Source of the DNA: CAWAYR01 sp050250955
GTDB taxonomy: Bacteria > Acidobacteriota > Vicinamibacteria > Vicinamibacterales > UBA2999
DNA: 64,000 nt
Assembly (NCBI GenBank): GCA_050250955.1
Contig: JBFWNR010000001.1
Location: 558,001 to 622,000 of the forward strand
Direction of reading: 5' to 3'
The notes below the pieces were generated by a model. That model did not search any database and was not told where the DNA came from. It worked only from the letters and a program-made list of their open reading frames with translations. Shown one piece after another: positions 16,593-24,567 of the stretch. Numbering within the stretch: position 1 is the first letter of the stretch; each line of letters starts with the position of its first letter. The translations under genes and the position numbers were made by a program.

Positions 16593-18988
16593 GCGCCGCC
16601 TCCCCGCAGACTGGAGGACGCCGCCGCGGCCGGCGGACCGTGCCCCGCGGCCGGCCGAGCGTCCTGGCGGTCGACCGCGTCGCCGAGGCGGTTGAAGCCG
16701 TTCAAGGCGGCGACCTTGTAGGCCTCGGCCAGCGTCGGATGGTTGAAGGCGGCGTCGCGCCAGACATCGAGGGTGCCGCCGGCGGCCATCAGCGACTGGG
16801 CGACGTGGATCAGCTCGGCGGCGCCGCTGCCGAGAATGTGCACGCCGAGGACGCGCAGCGTGCCGGGATCGAAGAGCACCTTCAGAAAGCCGGCGTCGTC
16901 GCCGATCATCTGGCCCTTGGCGAGATCCTCGTAGCGCGCGGCGCCGACCTCGTAGCGCACACCGGCGGCCGTCAACTGCTGCTCGGTGCGGCCGACCATC
17001 GAGATCTCGGGGATGGTGTAGATGCCGTAGGGCAACGGCGCCTCGACGCGGGCGCCGGGCAGGCCGAACATGTGCGCCACGGCGCGCCGGCCCTGCTCCA
17101 TCGAGGTGGAGGCCAGGGCCGGGAACCCGACGACGTCGCCGGCGGCGTAGATGTGCGGCACGGCGGTCTGGAAGTCGGCGTTCACCTGCAGCCGGCCGCG
17201 CTCGTCGGTGGTCAGACCGACGTGCTCGAGCCCGAGGTCGCGGGTGTTGGCCTGACGGCCGACCGCCGAGACGAGCACGTCGCCGTGCACGCTCCGGCCG
17301 CTGGCCAGGGTGGCGACCACCTGGTCGCGGCCGTCGCGACCGACGCCGGTCACCTGGTCGCCGAGCCGGAACACCGCGCCGCGCCGCCGCAGCTGGTAGA
17401 ACAGCGCTTCGACGATCTCGGTGTCGGCGAACTCCATCACCACCGGACGCTGGTCGACGATGGTGACGCGGCGGTTGAGCGCCGCCACCATCGAGGCGTA
17501 CTCGAGGCCGATGACACTGGCGCCGACGACGACGAGCTCGCGCGGGATCTGGTCGAGGGCCGGCAGCGCGTCGGTGTCGAAGACCCGCTGGCCGTCGGGG
17601 ACCAGGTGCGGCGCCGGGGCCGCCGACGAGCCGGTGGCGACGAGCAGGTGATCGGCGGTGAGCACGTAGTCGTGGTGGTCGTTGGTCACCACGACCTCGT
17701 GCGGGCCGGCGAGCCGCGCCCGGCCGTCGGCCAGCGTGACGCCGTTGCGGGCCAGCTGGCCTTCGATCACCAGCTGCTCGCGCTCGATCACCCGCCGCAC
17801 CTGCCAGGCGAGTTCGGGGAACGACCCGTCGCCGGCGCCGAGCTCGCGGCCGAAGAACGGGCGCTGCTGCAGGCCGGCGAGATGCGCCACCAGCTCGCGC
17901 AGGGTCTTGCTGGGAATGGTGGCGCGGTGCAGCGAGGCGCCGCCGATCATCGCCCGGCGGTCGACGACGACGACGCGCTTGCCGGCCTTGGCGGCGGCGA
18001 TGGCGCCGCGCTGGCCGGCCGGCCCGCTGCCGACGACCAGCAGATCGAAGTGGGTGGTGGACGGCGGTCGGGGACCGCTCGGCGCCCGTGCCCCGGACGC
18101 GGCGCCGGCCGGGACACGGCTGACCTCGCGGAGCCGCGCCGCCAGCGCGCGGGCGGTGTCGAGGCGGTCGGCCGGCTGCTTGCGGAGGCAGCGGAACACC
18201 AGGCCCTCGAGGCCCGGCGGCACGTCGGCGCCGACGGCGACGAGCGGCGCCGGCTCGCGAGCCAGCACCGACGCCGCGACGTCGGCCGGGGTCGCGCCGG
18301 TGAAGGCCCGGCGGCCGGCGAGCAGCTCGTAGAGGATGCAGCCGAGCGCGAACAGATCGGCGCGCCCGTCGACCGGTTCGCCACGCAGCTGCTCGGGGGC
18401 CGAGTAGCCGAGGGTGCCGGCGAAGCCGAGCGCCCCGGACCCCCGCGACAGCGTCTCGGCGATCGACGCCGTCGCGGCCGCGCCGCCGGGCCGGCCCGTC
18501 GCCAGTCCGAAGTCGAGGATCTTCACCGCGCCGCTGCGGGTCAGGAACGCGTTCTCGGGCTTGAGGTCGCGATGGACGAGTGCCGCGTCGTGGGCGGCGG
18601 CGAGCGCGTCGGCCATCTGGGCCGCCAGCTGGACGGCGTCGGCCCAGGGCAGGCGCTCGCGATCGAGCCGCTGCCGCAGCGTCTCGCCGCGCAGCAGCTC
18701 CATGGCCACCAGCTGGCGGTCGCCGGCGCGTGCGAACTCGTAGATCGTGACGATGCCGGGGTGCGACAGCGTCGCCACGGCGCGCGCCTCGCGCTCGAAG
18801 CGGGCCTGCACGGCCGGATCGTCGGCGACCCTGGCCGGCAGCACCTTGACGGCGACCTCGCGGTCGAGCCGCACGTCGCGGGCGCGGTAGACCTCGCCCA
18901 TGCCACCGGCCCCGAGCAGCTCCAGCACCTCGTATTGGAGCAGGCGGTCGCCGGCGGCGAGGCGCCGGCCGGGATCGGCGGGGGGCAT
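16589..18988 (-). CDS. Ser/Thr protein kinase fused to Si-specific NAD(P)+ transhydrogenase (SthA-like)
   Basis: A 799-residue soluble fusion in one uninterrupted frame. Residues ~18-290 are a complete Hanks-type kinase: Gly loop LGAGGMGEVYRA, VAVK lysine K48, HRDLKPEN (D141), DFG (D159) and SAPEQ (196-200). A ~25-residue Ala/Pro/Ser linker follows. Residues ~313-775 are a full flavin disulfide-reductase-fold domain: FAD motif VGSGPAG (319-325), GGASLHRATIPSK (349-361), NAD(P) motif GASVIG (489-494), second FAD motif AAGDV (615-619) and dimer-interface HPTLAE (750-755). Neither redox cysteine is present, and IPSKTLRE is typical of SthA-type soluble transhydrogenase, which balances NADPH and NADH. 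No membrane segment is present. It lies 16 bases after the aminotransferase and overlaps the GNAT gene. Domain calls are firm; regulation of one half by the other is inference. Confidence 0.92.
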   Translation of the reverse strand: MPPADPGRRLAAGDRLLQYEVLELLGAGGMGEVYRARDVRLDREVAVKVLPARVADDPAVQARFEREARAVATLSHPGIVTIYEFARAGDRQLVAMELLRGETLRQRLDRERLPWADAVQLAAQMADALAAAHDAALVHRDLKPENAFLTRSGAVKILDFGLATGRPGGAAATASIAETLSRGSGALGFAGTLGYSAPEQLRGEPVDGRADLFALGCILYELLAGRRAFTGATPADVAASVLAREPAPLVAVGADVPPGLEGLVFRCLRKQPADRLDTARALAARLREVSRVPAGAASGARAPSGPRPPSTTHFDLLVVGSGPAGQRGAIAAAKAGKRVVVVDRRAMIGGASLHRATIPSKTLRELVAHLAGLQQRPFFGRELGAGDGSFPELAWQVRRVIEREQLVIEGQLARNGVTLADGRARLAGPHEVVVTNDHHDYVLTADHLLVATGSSAAPAPHLVPDGQRVFDTDALPALDQIPRELVVVGASVIGLEYASMVAALNRRVTIVDQRPVVMEFADTEIVEALFYQLRRRGAVFRLGDQVTGVGRDGRDQVVATLASGRSVHGDVLVSAVGRQANTRDLGLEHVGLTTDERGRLQVNADFQTAVPHIYAAGDVVGFPALASTSMEQGRRAVAHMFGLPGARVEAPLPYGIYTIPEISMVGRTEQQLTAAGVRYEVGAARYEDLAKGQMIGDDAGFLKVLFDPGTLRVLGVHILGSGAAELIHVAQSLMAAGGTLDVWRDAAFNHPTLAEAYKVAALNGFNRLGDAVDRQDARPAAGHGPPAAAASSSLRGGGA

Positions 18989-19004
18989 GTGGGACGGATC
19001 CGGC

Positions 19005-19880
19005 TCAGCGGCTGGCCGCGGTCGTGGCGCGGCTGTGGGCGAAGGCCCAGTAGAGCTCGCGCGCCCGCTGATAGAGCGGACCGGGCTCGAGCTCCCGCGA
19101 CTCGTAGCGCAGGCACGGCACCACCTTGCCGTGATTGCCGGTCGAGAAGATCTCGTCGGCCGCGGCCAGCTCGGCCGGCTTCACGGTGCGCTCCACCACG
19201 GTGACGCCGGCGTCGCGCAACAGGCCGATGACCCGCTGCCGGGTGATGCCGTTCAGGAAGGTGCCGTTGGGGATCGGCGTGTGCACGACGCCGTCCGTCG
19301 CGAACATCACGTTCTGCGCCGTCAGCTCCGCGACGTGGCCGATCGGATCGCACATCACGGCGTTGTCGAAGCCGCGGGCGCGGGCCTCGGCGATCGCCAG
19401 CCCGGCCAGCGGGTAGAGGCACGCCGCCTTGGCGTGGGTCGGCGCCTGTTCGGGGCTCGGGCGACGGTAGGTCGACAGGCACGCCGTGAAGCCCTTGGCC
19501 GGGTCGGGCAGGCTCATCCTGGTGATCACCAGCGCGAAGCGCGTCGACGCCGGATCGGGCAGCACCAGGCCGCTCTCGGCCCAGAACATCGGCCGGATGT
19601 AGAGCGGCGTGTCGGCCGGGAAGCGGGCGATGCCCTCGCGGGCCAGCGCCTCGATGCGCTCGGCGGTCACGGGCGGCCGCATGTGCAGCCCTTCCGCCGA
19701 GCGGATGGCCCGCTGGCAGTGCAGGTCGAGGTCCGGGGCGACCCCTTCGAACGAGCGGGCGCCGTCGAACACCGCGTTGGCCAGCCACGCCGCGTTGGTG
19801 TCCGAGGTCATCAACGGCACCGGGCCCTCACCCCACTGGCCGTCGTAGTAGCAGATGGACGTCGTCGCCGCGCTGGACAT
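19005..19880 (-). CDS. class IV PLP aminotransferase (branched-chain type)
   Basis: A 291-residue fold-type IV aminotransferase. The N-terminal part (SICYYDGQWGEGPVPLMT, then AVFDGARSFEGV) is the substrate-entry region of IlvE-like enzymes. The PLP lysine is in THAKAACLYPLAG, the cofactor glutamate in VAELTAQNVMF, and the phosphate loop in TFLNGITRQRVI. The likely reaction is transamination of branched-chain 2-oxo acids with glutamate, but D-amino-acid transaminase and aminodeoxychorismate lyase share the fold. GGAGG lies five bases before the ATG at 19880. It is the first gene of the operon with the kinase-transhydrogenase fusion and the GNAT gene. Confidence 0.85.
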   Translation of the reverse strand: MSSAATTSICYYDGQWGEGPVPLMTSDTNAAWLANAVFDGARSFEGVAPDLDLHCQRAIRSAEGLHMRPPVTAERIEALAREGIARFPADTPLYIRPMFWAESGLVLPDPASTRFALVITRMSLPDPAKGFTACLSTYRRPSPEQAPTHAKAACLYPLAGLAIAEARARGFDNAVMCDPIGHVAELTAQNVMFATDGVVHTPIPNGTFLNGITRQRVIGLLRDAGVTVVERTVKPAELAAADEIFSTGNHGKVVPCLRYESRELEPGPLYQRARELYWAFAHSRATTAASR

Positions 19881-19896
19881 GGCTGCCTCCGGATCG

Positions 19897-20802
19897 ATGA
19901 ATTATAGTCGGGCCGTTCTGACGTCCCCGTCCCGCGAACGCCTCGACCGCCGGCTCCGCCGCGACCACCCGGCGCTGTCGTGGACCCGGCTGCGCGCCGC
20001 CATCGAGAAGGGCCAGGTGACGGTCGCGGGCCGCCCGGAACGCGACCCGGCGGCGACGGTCGGGGCCACCGACGCCGTGGTGCTCGATCTCAACCGGCCG
20101 GCGGCGCGCATCGCCCGGTCGAGCCTGCCCCTCCTCTTCGAGGACGACCACGTCCTGGTCGTCGACAAGCCGGCGGGCCTGCTGAGTGTCCCGGCGCATC
20201 CCGGCCGCACCGAGGACACCGTGCTCGCCCGCGTCCGCGACTACATGGTCCACCGGCGCGGCGCCCCCGGCTACGTCGGCGCCCTGCACCGCCTCGACCG
20301 GGAGACGTCCGGCGCCCTCGCCGTCGCGCTGTCGGCGGAGGCCCACGCGGCTGGCCGCGCCCTGTTCAGCGCCCACCGCTTCCACCGCCAGTACCTGGCG
20401 CTGGTCCGCGGCGTGCCGACGCCGCCGCGCGGGACCATCGATGCGCCGATCGCCGACGCCTACGTCTCGGGACGACGCCGCATGGCGCGGGGCGGGGACG
20501 CGGCGCGCGACGCGGTCACCCACTACCACGTGCGGGAGCGGTTCGGCGATCGGGCGGCGCTGGTCGAGCTGACGCTCGACACCGGCCGCCAGCACCAGAT
20601 CCGCCTGCACCTGCAGCGGCTGGGGCATCCGGTGCTGGGCGATCGCGTCTACGGCGGCGACGCCGCCACCGCCGCCCCGCGCCAGATGCTGCACGCCTGG
20701 CGCCTGGCGTTTCCGCATCCGCTGACCGGCACGGCGATCGCCGTCGACGCCCCGCTGCCCGACGACTTCGCGCGGCTGATGCGCCGGCTCGCCGCAAGGT
20801 AG
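19897..20802 (+). CDS. RluA-family RNA pseudouridine synthase
   Basis: A ~301-residue enzyme that isomerises uridine in rRNA or tRNA. An S4-like N-terminal region (ERLDRRLRRDHPALSWTRLR, then KGQVTVAGR) precedes the catalytic domain. The active-site aspartate is in ALHRLDRETSGALAV; LLFEDDHVLVVDKPAGLLSVP and TLDTGRQHQIRLHLQRLGHPVLGD-type motifs are present in order. The start is unresolved. The ATG at 19897 lies before a TATAGT hexamer (19903-19908). By the leaderless pattern seen elsewhere here, translation would begin near 19915-19918, where the codons are GTT and CTG rather than ATG or GTG. It is divergent from the aminotransferase gene by 16 bases. Confidence 0.88.
   Translation: MNYSRAVLTSPSRERLDRRLRRDHPALSWTRLRAAIEKGQVTVAGRPERDPAATVGATDAVVLDLNRPAARIARSSLPLLFEDDHVLVVDKPAGLLSVPAHPGRTEDTVLARVRDYMVHRRGAPGYVGALHRLDRETSGALAVALSAEAHAAGRALFSAHRFHRQYLALVRGVPTPPRGTIDAPIADAYVSGRRRMARGGDAARDAVTHYHVRERFGDRAALVELTLDTGRQHQIRLHLQRLGHPVLGDRVYGGDAATAAPRQMLHAWRLAFPHPLTGTAIAVDAPLPDDFARLMRRLAAR
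19901..19908. promoter_or_regulatory. overlapping divergent -10 elements
   Basis: ATTATAGT reads TATAGT on the plus strand (19903-19908, toward the pseudouridine synthase) and a consensus TATAAT on the minus strand (19906-19901, toward the aminotransferase). The two hexamers share four base pairs, which suggests one bidirectional promoter. Confidence 0.55.
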
Positions 20803-20823
20803 CCCGTGCAGGTGCGGAATCTG

Positions 20824-20961
20824 TGACGAGCCGGCGGTGTGTCCGTCGGGGCGAAATCTGAGGACCGGGCGCTTTGCCGGACTGTTCCAGCCGAAGGGTC
20901 GTGCCTTCCTGGCAGCCCGGACCGAAGCGTGAGCCACGAGGGACGCACCGTCGGCTCGTCA
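20824..20961. repeat. 138-bp element bounded by 21-bp imperfect inverted repeats
   Basis: Between the convergent pseudouridine synthase and response regulator genes, bases 20824-20844 match the reverse complement of 20941-20961 at 19 of 21 positions (TGACGAGCCGGCGGTG form). The 96-base interior has no convincing gene. It may be a miniature mobile element or a long-loop bidirectional terminator. I saw no target duplication at its edges. Confidence 0.5.
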
Positions 20962-20975
20962 GTGCACCGCGACCC

Positions 20976-21686
20976 TCAGGCGAGCAGCTGGTACCCCGAG
21001 CCGTGCACCGTGATGATGTAGCGCGGGTCGTGCGGCTTCGGCTCGATGTGCATGCGCAGCTTGGCCACGTAGTTGTCGACGGTGCGGGTCACCGAGAGCT
21101 GGCTGTAGCCCCAGACGTCGCGCAGCAGCTGCTCGCGGCTGACCACCTCGTTGCGGTGCGCGAAGAGGTAGCGCAGCAGCTCGAACTCGCGCGCCGACAG
21201 CGGCACCCGCCGGCCCTTGCGCAGCACCAGCCGTTGCCGCGGCCGGACCACGACGTCGCCGAGCGAGAACTGCTCGCCGCCGGGCGAGTGCCAGTCGTCG
21301 CGCCGCACCTGGGCGCGCACCCGGGCGAGCAGCTCGCGGACGCTGAACGGCTTGCTGACGTAGTCGTCGGCGCCGACGTCGAGGCCGCGGACCCGGTCGC
21401 GCTCCTCGGTGAGCGCGGTGAGCACGATGATCGGCACGTGGTTGCCGCGGGCGCGCAGCGCCTGGCAGACGTCGAAGCCGCTCATCCCCGGGAGCATCAT
21501 GTCGACCAGCAGCAGGGCGAACTGCTGGCTGCCGATCGCCGTCAGCGCCTCCTCGCCGCTGGCCACGGCGGTGACGCGGTAGCCCTCGAACTCGAGGTTG
21601 TCGGCGAGCATCGCCCGCATCTGCGGCTCGTCCTCGACGACCAGGATGTGGCGGACGTCCTCGGCGCGCGGCGGCGAGGCGGTCAC
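20976..21686 (-). CDS. OmpR-family response regulator
   Basis: A 236-residue two-domain regulator. The receiver domain (about 13-130) has the acidic pair in LVVEDEP, the phospho-acceptor Asp in LLLVDMMLPGMSGFDV, the Thr/Ala switch in IIVLTAL and Lys in SKPFSVREL. The C-terminal winged helix (about 143-236) has LSAREFELLRYLFAHRNEVV and SVTRTVDNYVAKLRMHIEP ahead of the wing FITVHGSGYQL-type end. The GTG start overlaps the TGA of the sensor kinase gene (GTGA), so the two are coupled partners. Target genes are unknown; the envelope cluster just upstream on the same strand is an obvious but untested candidate. Confidence 0.93.
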   Translation of the reverse strand: MTASPPRAEDVRHILVVEDEPQMRAMLADNLEFEGYRVTAVASGEEALTAIGSQQFALLLVDMMLPGMSGFDVCQALRARGNHVPIIVLTALTEERDRVRGLDVGADDYVSKPFSVRELLARVRAQVRRDDWHSPGGEQFSLGDVVVRPRQRLVLRKGRRVPLSAREFELLRYLFAHRNEVVSREQLLRDVWGYSQLSVTRTVDNYVAKLRMHIEPKPHDPRYIITVHGSGYQLLA

Positions 21687-23362
21687 GACACGGCCTCCGG
21701 CTGGCCGACCGGTGCGGCCTCGGAGTTGGCCGGGCCGGTGATGCACTGCAGGCTGACCCGGAAGGTGCTGCCGGCGCCAGGCGCGCTGGTCACCTCGACG
21801 CGGCCGCCGTGGCCGTGCACCAGCTCGCGAACGATCGGCAGGCCGAGGCCGAAGCCCTGGCGGTGGGCGGCGCCGGGCGCGCGGTAGAAGCGCTCGAAGA
21901 TGCGTGCCTGCTCGGCGGCGGGAATGCCGACGCCGCGGTCGGTGACCTCGACCACCGCGGTCAACCGCTCGGCGCGCACCGTCACGGTCACCGGCGCCTC
22001 GGCCGGCGAGTACTTGACGGCGTTGTCGAGCAGGTTGGCGACCACTTGTTCGAGCGCAGCGGGATCGGCACGGACGAAGGGCCCCGGGCCCGACGCCACG
22101 ACCTCGAACCGCCCCGGACGTCCGGCCAGGCCGTGGGCGAAGGCGGCCACGGTCTCGCGGACCAGGGCGCCGAGATCGACCTGTTCGAACTCGTAGGCGC
22201 GGCGCTGCTGGACGCGCGAGAATTCCAGCACCCGCTGCACCAGCGCGGTCAGCCGGCCGGCCTCGGCGCGAATGGTGTCGAGATACGCCGCCAGCTTCTC
22301 CGGCGAGTGGATGCGGTCCATCTGCAGCGTCTCGGTGGCGGCGCTGAGCAGCGACAGCGGCGTCTTCAACTGGTGCGAGACATGGGCCACGAAGTCGGTC
22401 TGCATCCGCGCCAGTTCCGCCGAGCGGCGGTGCGCCTGCACGGTGAGGGCCAGGGCCGCCAGCATCAGCAGCATCGACAGGCCGGTCGGCCAGTAGCGCT
22501 GCCCGGCGCCGGCGAACTCCAGCGCGAACGCCGGCGCGCCGACCTCGATGGTCCACGGCCGGGCCGCGACGCCGGCAGCAAGGCGTGAGCGGATGTCCTC
22601 GTCGGGATAGAACAGCATCGGGAACGTCAGGTGCGCCGCCTCGACGTCCCCGGGCAGTCGGCCGTAGACCGGGATGCCGCGCTCGTCGGTGATCCGCGCC
22701 ATGAGCGGGACGTCGCCGCCGCGCCGCAGCAGCACCTCGTCGAAGGCGCGGCCCTGGCGGCCGGCGAACAGCCGCTCACGCATGCTCGCCGGTTCGACCA
22801 CGAAGCCGAGCACGGCGAAGTACTCGACCCGGCGGGCGTCGGTCCAGAACAGCCGCAGGAACACCTGGCGGGCGTCGGGGCCGATGCCCTCGGCGGCGAT
22901 GTAGATCTGCTGGGTCGAGGCGTAGCGGCCGGCCAGCTCGAGAACCGCCTCGCTCAATCCGGGATCGCGGACGAACTCGCCGCTTCGCCCGTAGAAGAGC
23001 ACGTCGGCCGGTGCCTCGCCGGGCTCGGGCGCCCGCCAGGTGAGGAACCGCTCGACGTGGGGGTAGGCGTCCAGACCGCGGGCGAACTGCTGCGCCACCA
23101 GGTCGAGGCGGCCGGCGCGCAGCTCCGGATGGTTGACCGCCGCCAGGGTGTCGAAGATCGGCCCGTCGAGCGTCCGCCGCAGCTCGACGGCGATGTCGGT
23201 CGCGGTGCGTTCGGCCAGCTGCCGGACGATCACCTCGTTCTGGGACTGCAGCGCGCTCATCGCCCGCTGCTGCAGGTAGAACACCAGGCCGGCGGCGCCG
23301 ATGGTGGCGACGATGGCGAGGACGAGCGGTTGCGGGCGCCAGTCGCGGCGGGCCAGTCGCAT
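21683..23362 (-). CDS. membrane sensor histidine kinase
   Basis: A 559-residue sensor. One membrane helix near the N-terminus (LVLAIVATIGAAGLVFYL) and one around residue 292-310 (LSMLLMLAALALTV) bracket a ~250-residue periplasmic domain without a family I recognise. The kinase core follows: phospho-His in HVSHQLKTPLS, N box in NLLDNAVKYSP, G1 in DRGVGIP and G2 in GFGLGLPIV. It should phosphorylate the coupled OmpR-type regulator. An in-frame GTG at 23386 sits inside a TAACGT -10 that pairs with TTGACA 18 bases away, so the ATG at 23362 is preferred. The AAGGGGA before the GTG could instead be a ribosome-binding site. Confidence 0.9.
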   Translation of the reverse strand: MRLARRDWRPQPLVLAIVATIGAAGLVFYLQQRAMSALQSQNEVIVRQLAERTATDIAVELRRTLDGPIFDTLAAVNHPELRAGRLDLVAQQFARGLDAYPHVERFLTWRAPEPGEAPADVLFYGRSGEFVRDPGLSEAVLELAGRYASTQQIYIAAEGIGPDARQVFLRLFWTDARRVEYFAVLGFVVEPASMRERLFAGRQGRAFDEVLLRRGGDVPLMARITDERGIPVYGRLPGDVEAAHLTFPMLFYPDEDIRSRLAAGVAARPWTIEVGAPAFALEFAGAGQRYWPTGLSMLLMLAALALTVQAHRRSAELARMQTDFVAHVSHQLKTPLSLLSAATETLQMDRIHSPEKLAAYLDTIRAEAGRLTALVQRVLEFSRVQQRRAYEFEQVDLGALVRETVAAFAHGLAGRPGRFEVVASGPGPFVRADPAALEQVVANLLDNAVKYSPAEAPVTVTVRAERLTAVVEVTDRGVGIPAAEQARIFERFYRAPGAAHRQGFGLGLPIVRELVHGHGGRVEVTSAPGAGSTFRVSLQCITGPANSEAAPVGQPEAVS

Positions 23363-23384
23363 CGCGGCTTTCCGACTGTCCGGC

Positions 23385-23414
23385 ACGTTACGTCCCCTTT
23401 TCGCGGGGTGTCAA
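23385..23414 (-). promoter_or_regulatory. sigma-70-type promoter of the two-component operon
   Basis: On the minus strand TTGACA (23414-23409), 18 bases, TAACGT (23390-23385). It lies in the 37-base gap after the FAH-family gene, so the sensor/regulator pair can be transcribed separately. Confidence 0.5.
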
Positions 23415-23423
23415 GCCGCCGGA

Positions 23424-24548
23424 TCAGCGGCTGGACGCGCCCTCCGCGACCACGGCGTGGCGCTGCGTGCCGATGCCCTCGATGGCGCAGACGGCGGTGT
23501 CGCCGGCCCGCATCCAGCGCGGCTCGGCCCGTTCGATGTTGGTGCCGGCCGGGCTGCCGCCGGCGATGACGTCGCCGGGGTTGAGGGTCAGGATGTTCGA
23601 GGCGTAGGACAGCAGCTCGTGGATGTTGTGGCTCATCCGGCTGGTGTTGGAATCCTGCATCACCTGGTCGTTGAGGGTGAAGGTATGGCGGATGTTCATC
23701 GGGTCGGCCACGAACTCCTTCGGCACGATGTAGGGACCGAGCGGCCCGAAGGTGTCGTGGTTCTTGCCGACCAGCCAGTCGCTGCCGCCCATCTTGCGGT
23801 CGCCGCGGCCGCCGCGGTCCGAGACGTCGATCTCGACGGTGTAGCCGAAGATGTGGCGGGCGGCGTCGGCCACCGCGACGTACTTGGCCGGCGTGCCGAT
23901 GACCACCGCGAACTCGCACTCGAAGTCGATGTTGGTCCGTCCGCGCGGCATCACGATCGGGTCGAACGGCCCGGTGACGACGGTGGCCGACTTCTGGAAG
24001 AGGTAGGGGTTGTCGCGGGTGTCGTTGGCGGCGCGGTCCCAGATCCCCGGGGCCGACTGGGCCGGCGAGGTCGGCGCCGCGGCGGCGCCGGCGCGCTGCT
24101 GCTGGGCGGCGATGCCGGCGGTGTGCTCGACGTAGTTGCCGCCGGCGTTGAGGATGAGCGACGGGCGGACCGGCGGGTGGACGCGCAGCTGCCCGACGTC
24201 GGTGACGTAGGGTGGGGCCGAGCGCGCCGCGGCGACGTCGCGGGCGATGGCGGCCAGCCGCGCCTTCCACTCGCCCTCGTAGCCGGCGATGAGCGCCTTC
24301 ATGTCGGCCGGCGGCGTCAACTTCGGCGCCGAGGCGGTGTTGGCCTCGTAGGCGGCGTTGGCGGCGGCGATGTCGACCACCTGCGTGTCGCGGAGCACCA
24401 GGCCGACGTAGACCCGGTTGGCCCGTTCGAAGGTGCCGAGCTTGTAGGCCGGCGAGGCGCCGGGCTGGGCCTCGATGCCCGAGTTGCACGCGGCGGCGGC
24501 GGCCAGGCCCGCGGCGAGGCCCACGGCCCCGAACAATCGCATCGTCAT
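23424..24548 (-). CDS. fumarylacetoacetate hydrolase-family protein, predicted lipoprotein
   Basis: A 374-residue protein. The N-terminus carries a lipoprotein signal with lipobox AAAAC (Cys 21) followed by a Ser/Gly linker. The body is the FAH fold: NAGGNYVEHTAG with the usual catalytic-loop His, and the metal ligand pattern in IDFECEFAVVIG (E and E), then VSDRGGRGDRKMGGSDWLVGK carrying the Asp and Lys of the active site, and TLNPGDVIAGGSPAGTN. Such enzymes cleave acylpyruvates or related 1,3-dicarbonyls with Mg2+/Mn2+. They are normally cytosolic, so a lipid-anchored periplasmic copy is unusual. GGAGG precedes the ATG. It is last in the envelope operon that begins with the TonB receptor. 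Confidence 0.82.
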   Translation of the reverse strand: MTMRLFGAVGLAAGLAAAAACNSGIEAQPGASPAYKLGTFERANRVYVGLVLRDTQVVDIAAANAAYEANTASAPKLTPPADMKALIAGYEGEWKARLAAIARDVAAARSAPPYVTDVGQLRVHPPVRPSLILNAGGNYVEHTAGIAAQQQRAGAAAAPTSPAQSAPGIWDRAANDTRDNPYLFQKSATVVTGPFDPIVMPRGRTNIDFECEFAVVIGTPAKYVAVADAARHIFGYTVEIDVSDRGGRGDRKMGGSDWLVGKNHDTFGPLGPYIVPKEFVADPMNIRHTFTLNDQVMQDSNTSRMSHNIHELLSYASNILTLNPGDVIAGGSPAGTNIERAEPRWMRAGDTAVCAIEGIGTQRHAVVAEGASSR

Positions 24549-24567
24549 CTGATCCTCCGTCGGGCGC

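Noticed and set aside
18030..18080. Possible assembly join creating the kinase-transhydrogenase fusion
   Set aside because: The frame is continuous, both domains are complete, the linker has ordinary composition for this genome, and the flanking genes are coupled at both ends. Read-level confirmation is still listed as a check.
20803..20975. Possible small RNA or small gene between convergent genes
   Set aside because: No start with a ribosome-binding site, no -10 and no tRNA-like fold were found. The inverted-repeat element explains most of the interval.
23391..23408. CCCC...GGGG mini-hairpin before the sensor kinase considered as a riboswitch or terminator
   Set aside because: The stem is only four base pairs and the sequence is better explained as the spacer of a TTGACA-N18-TAACGT promoter.
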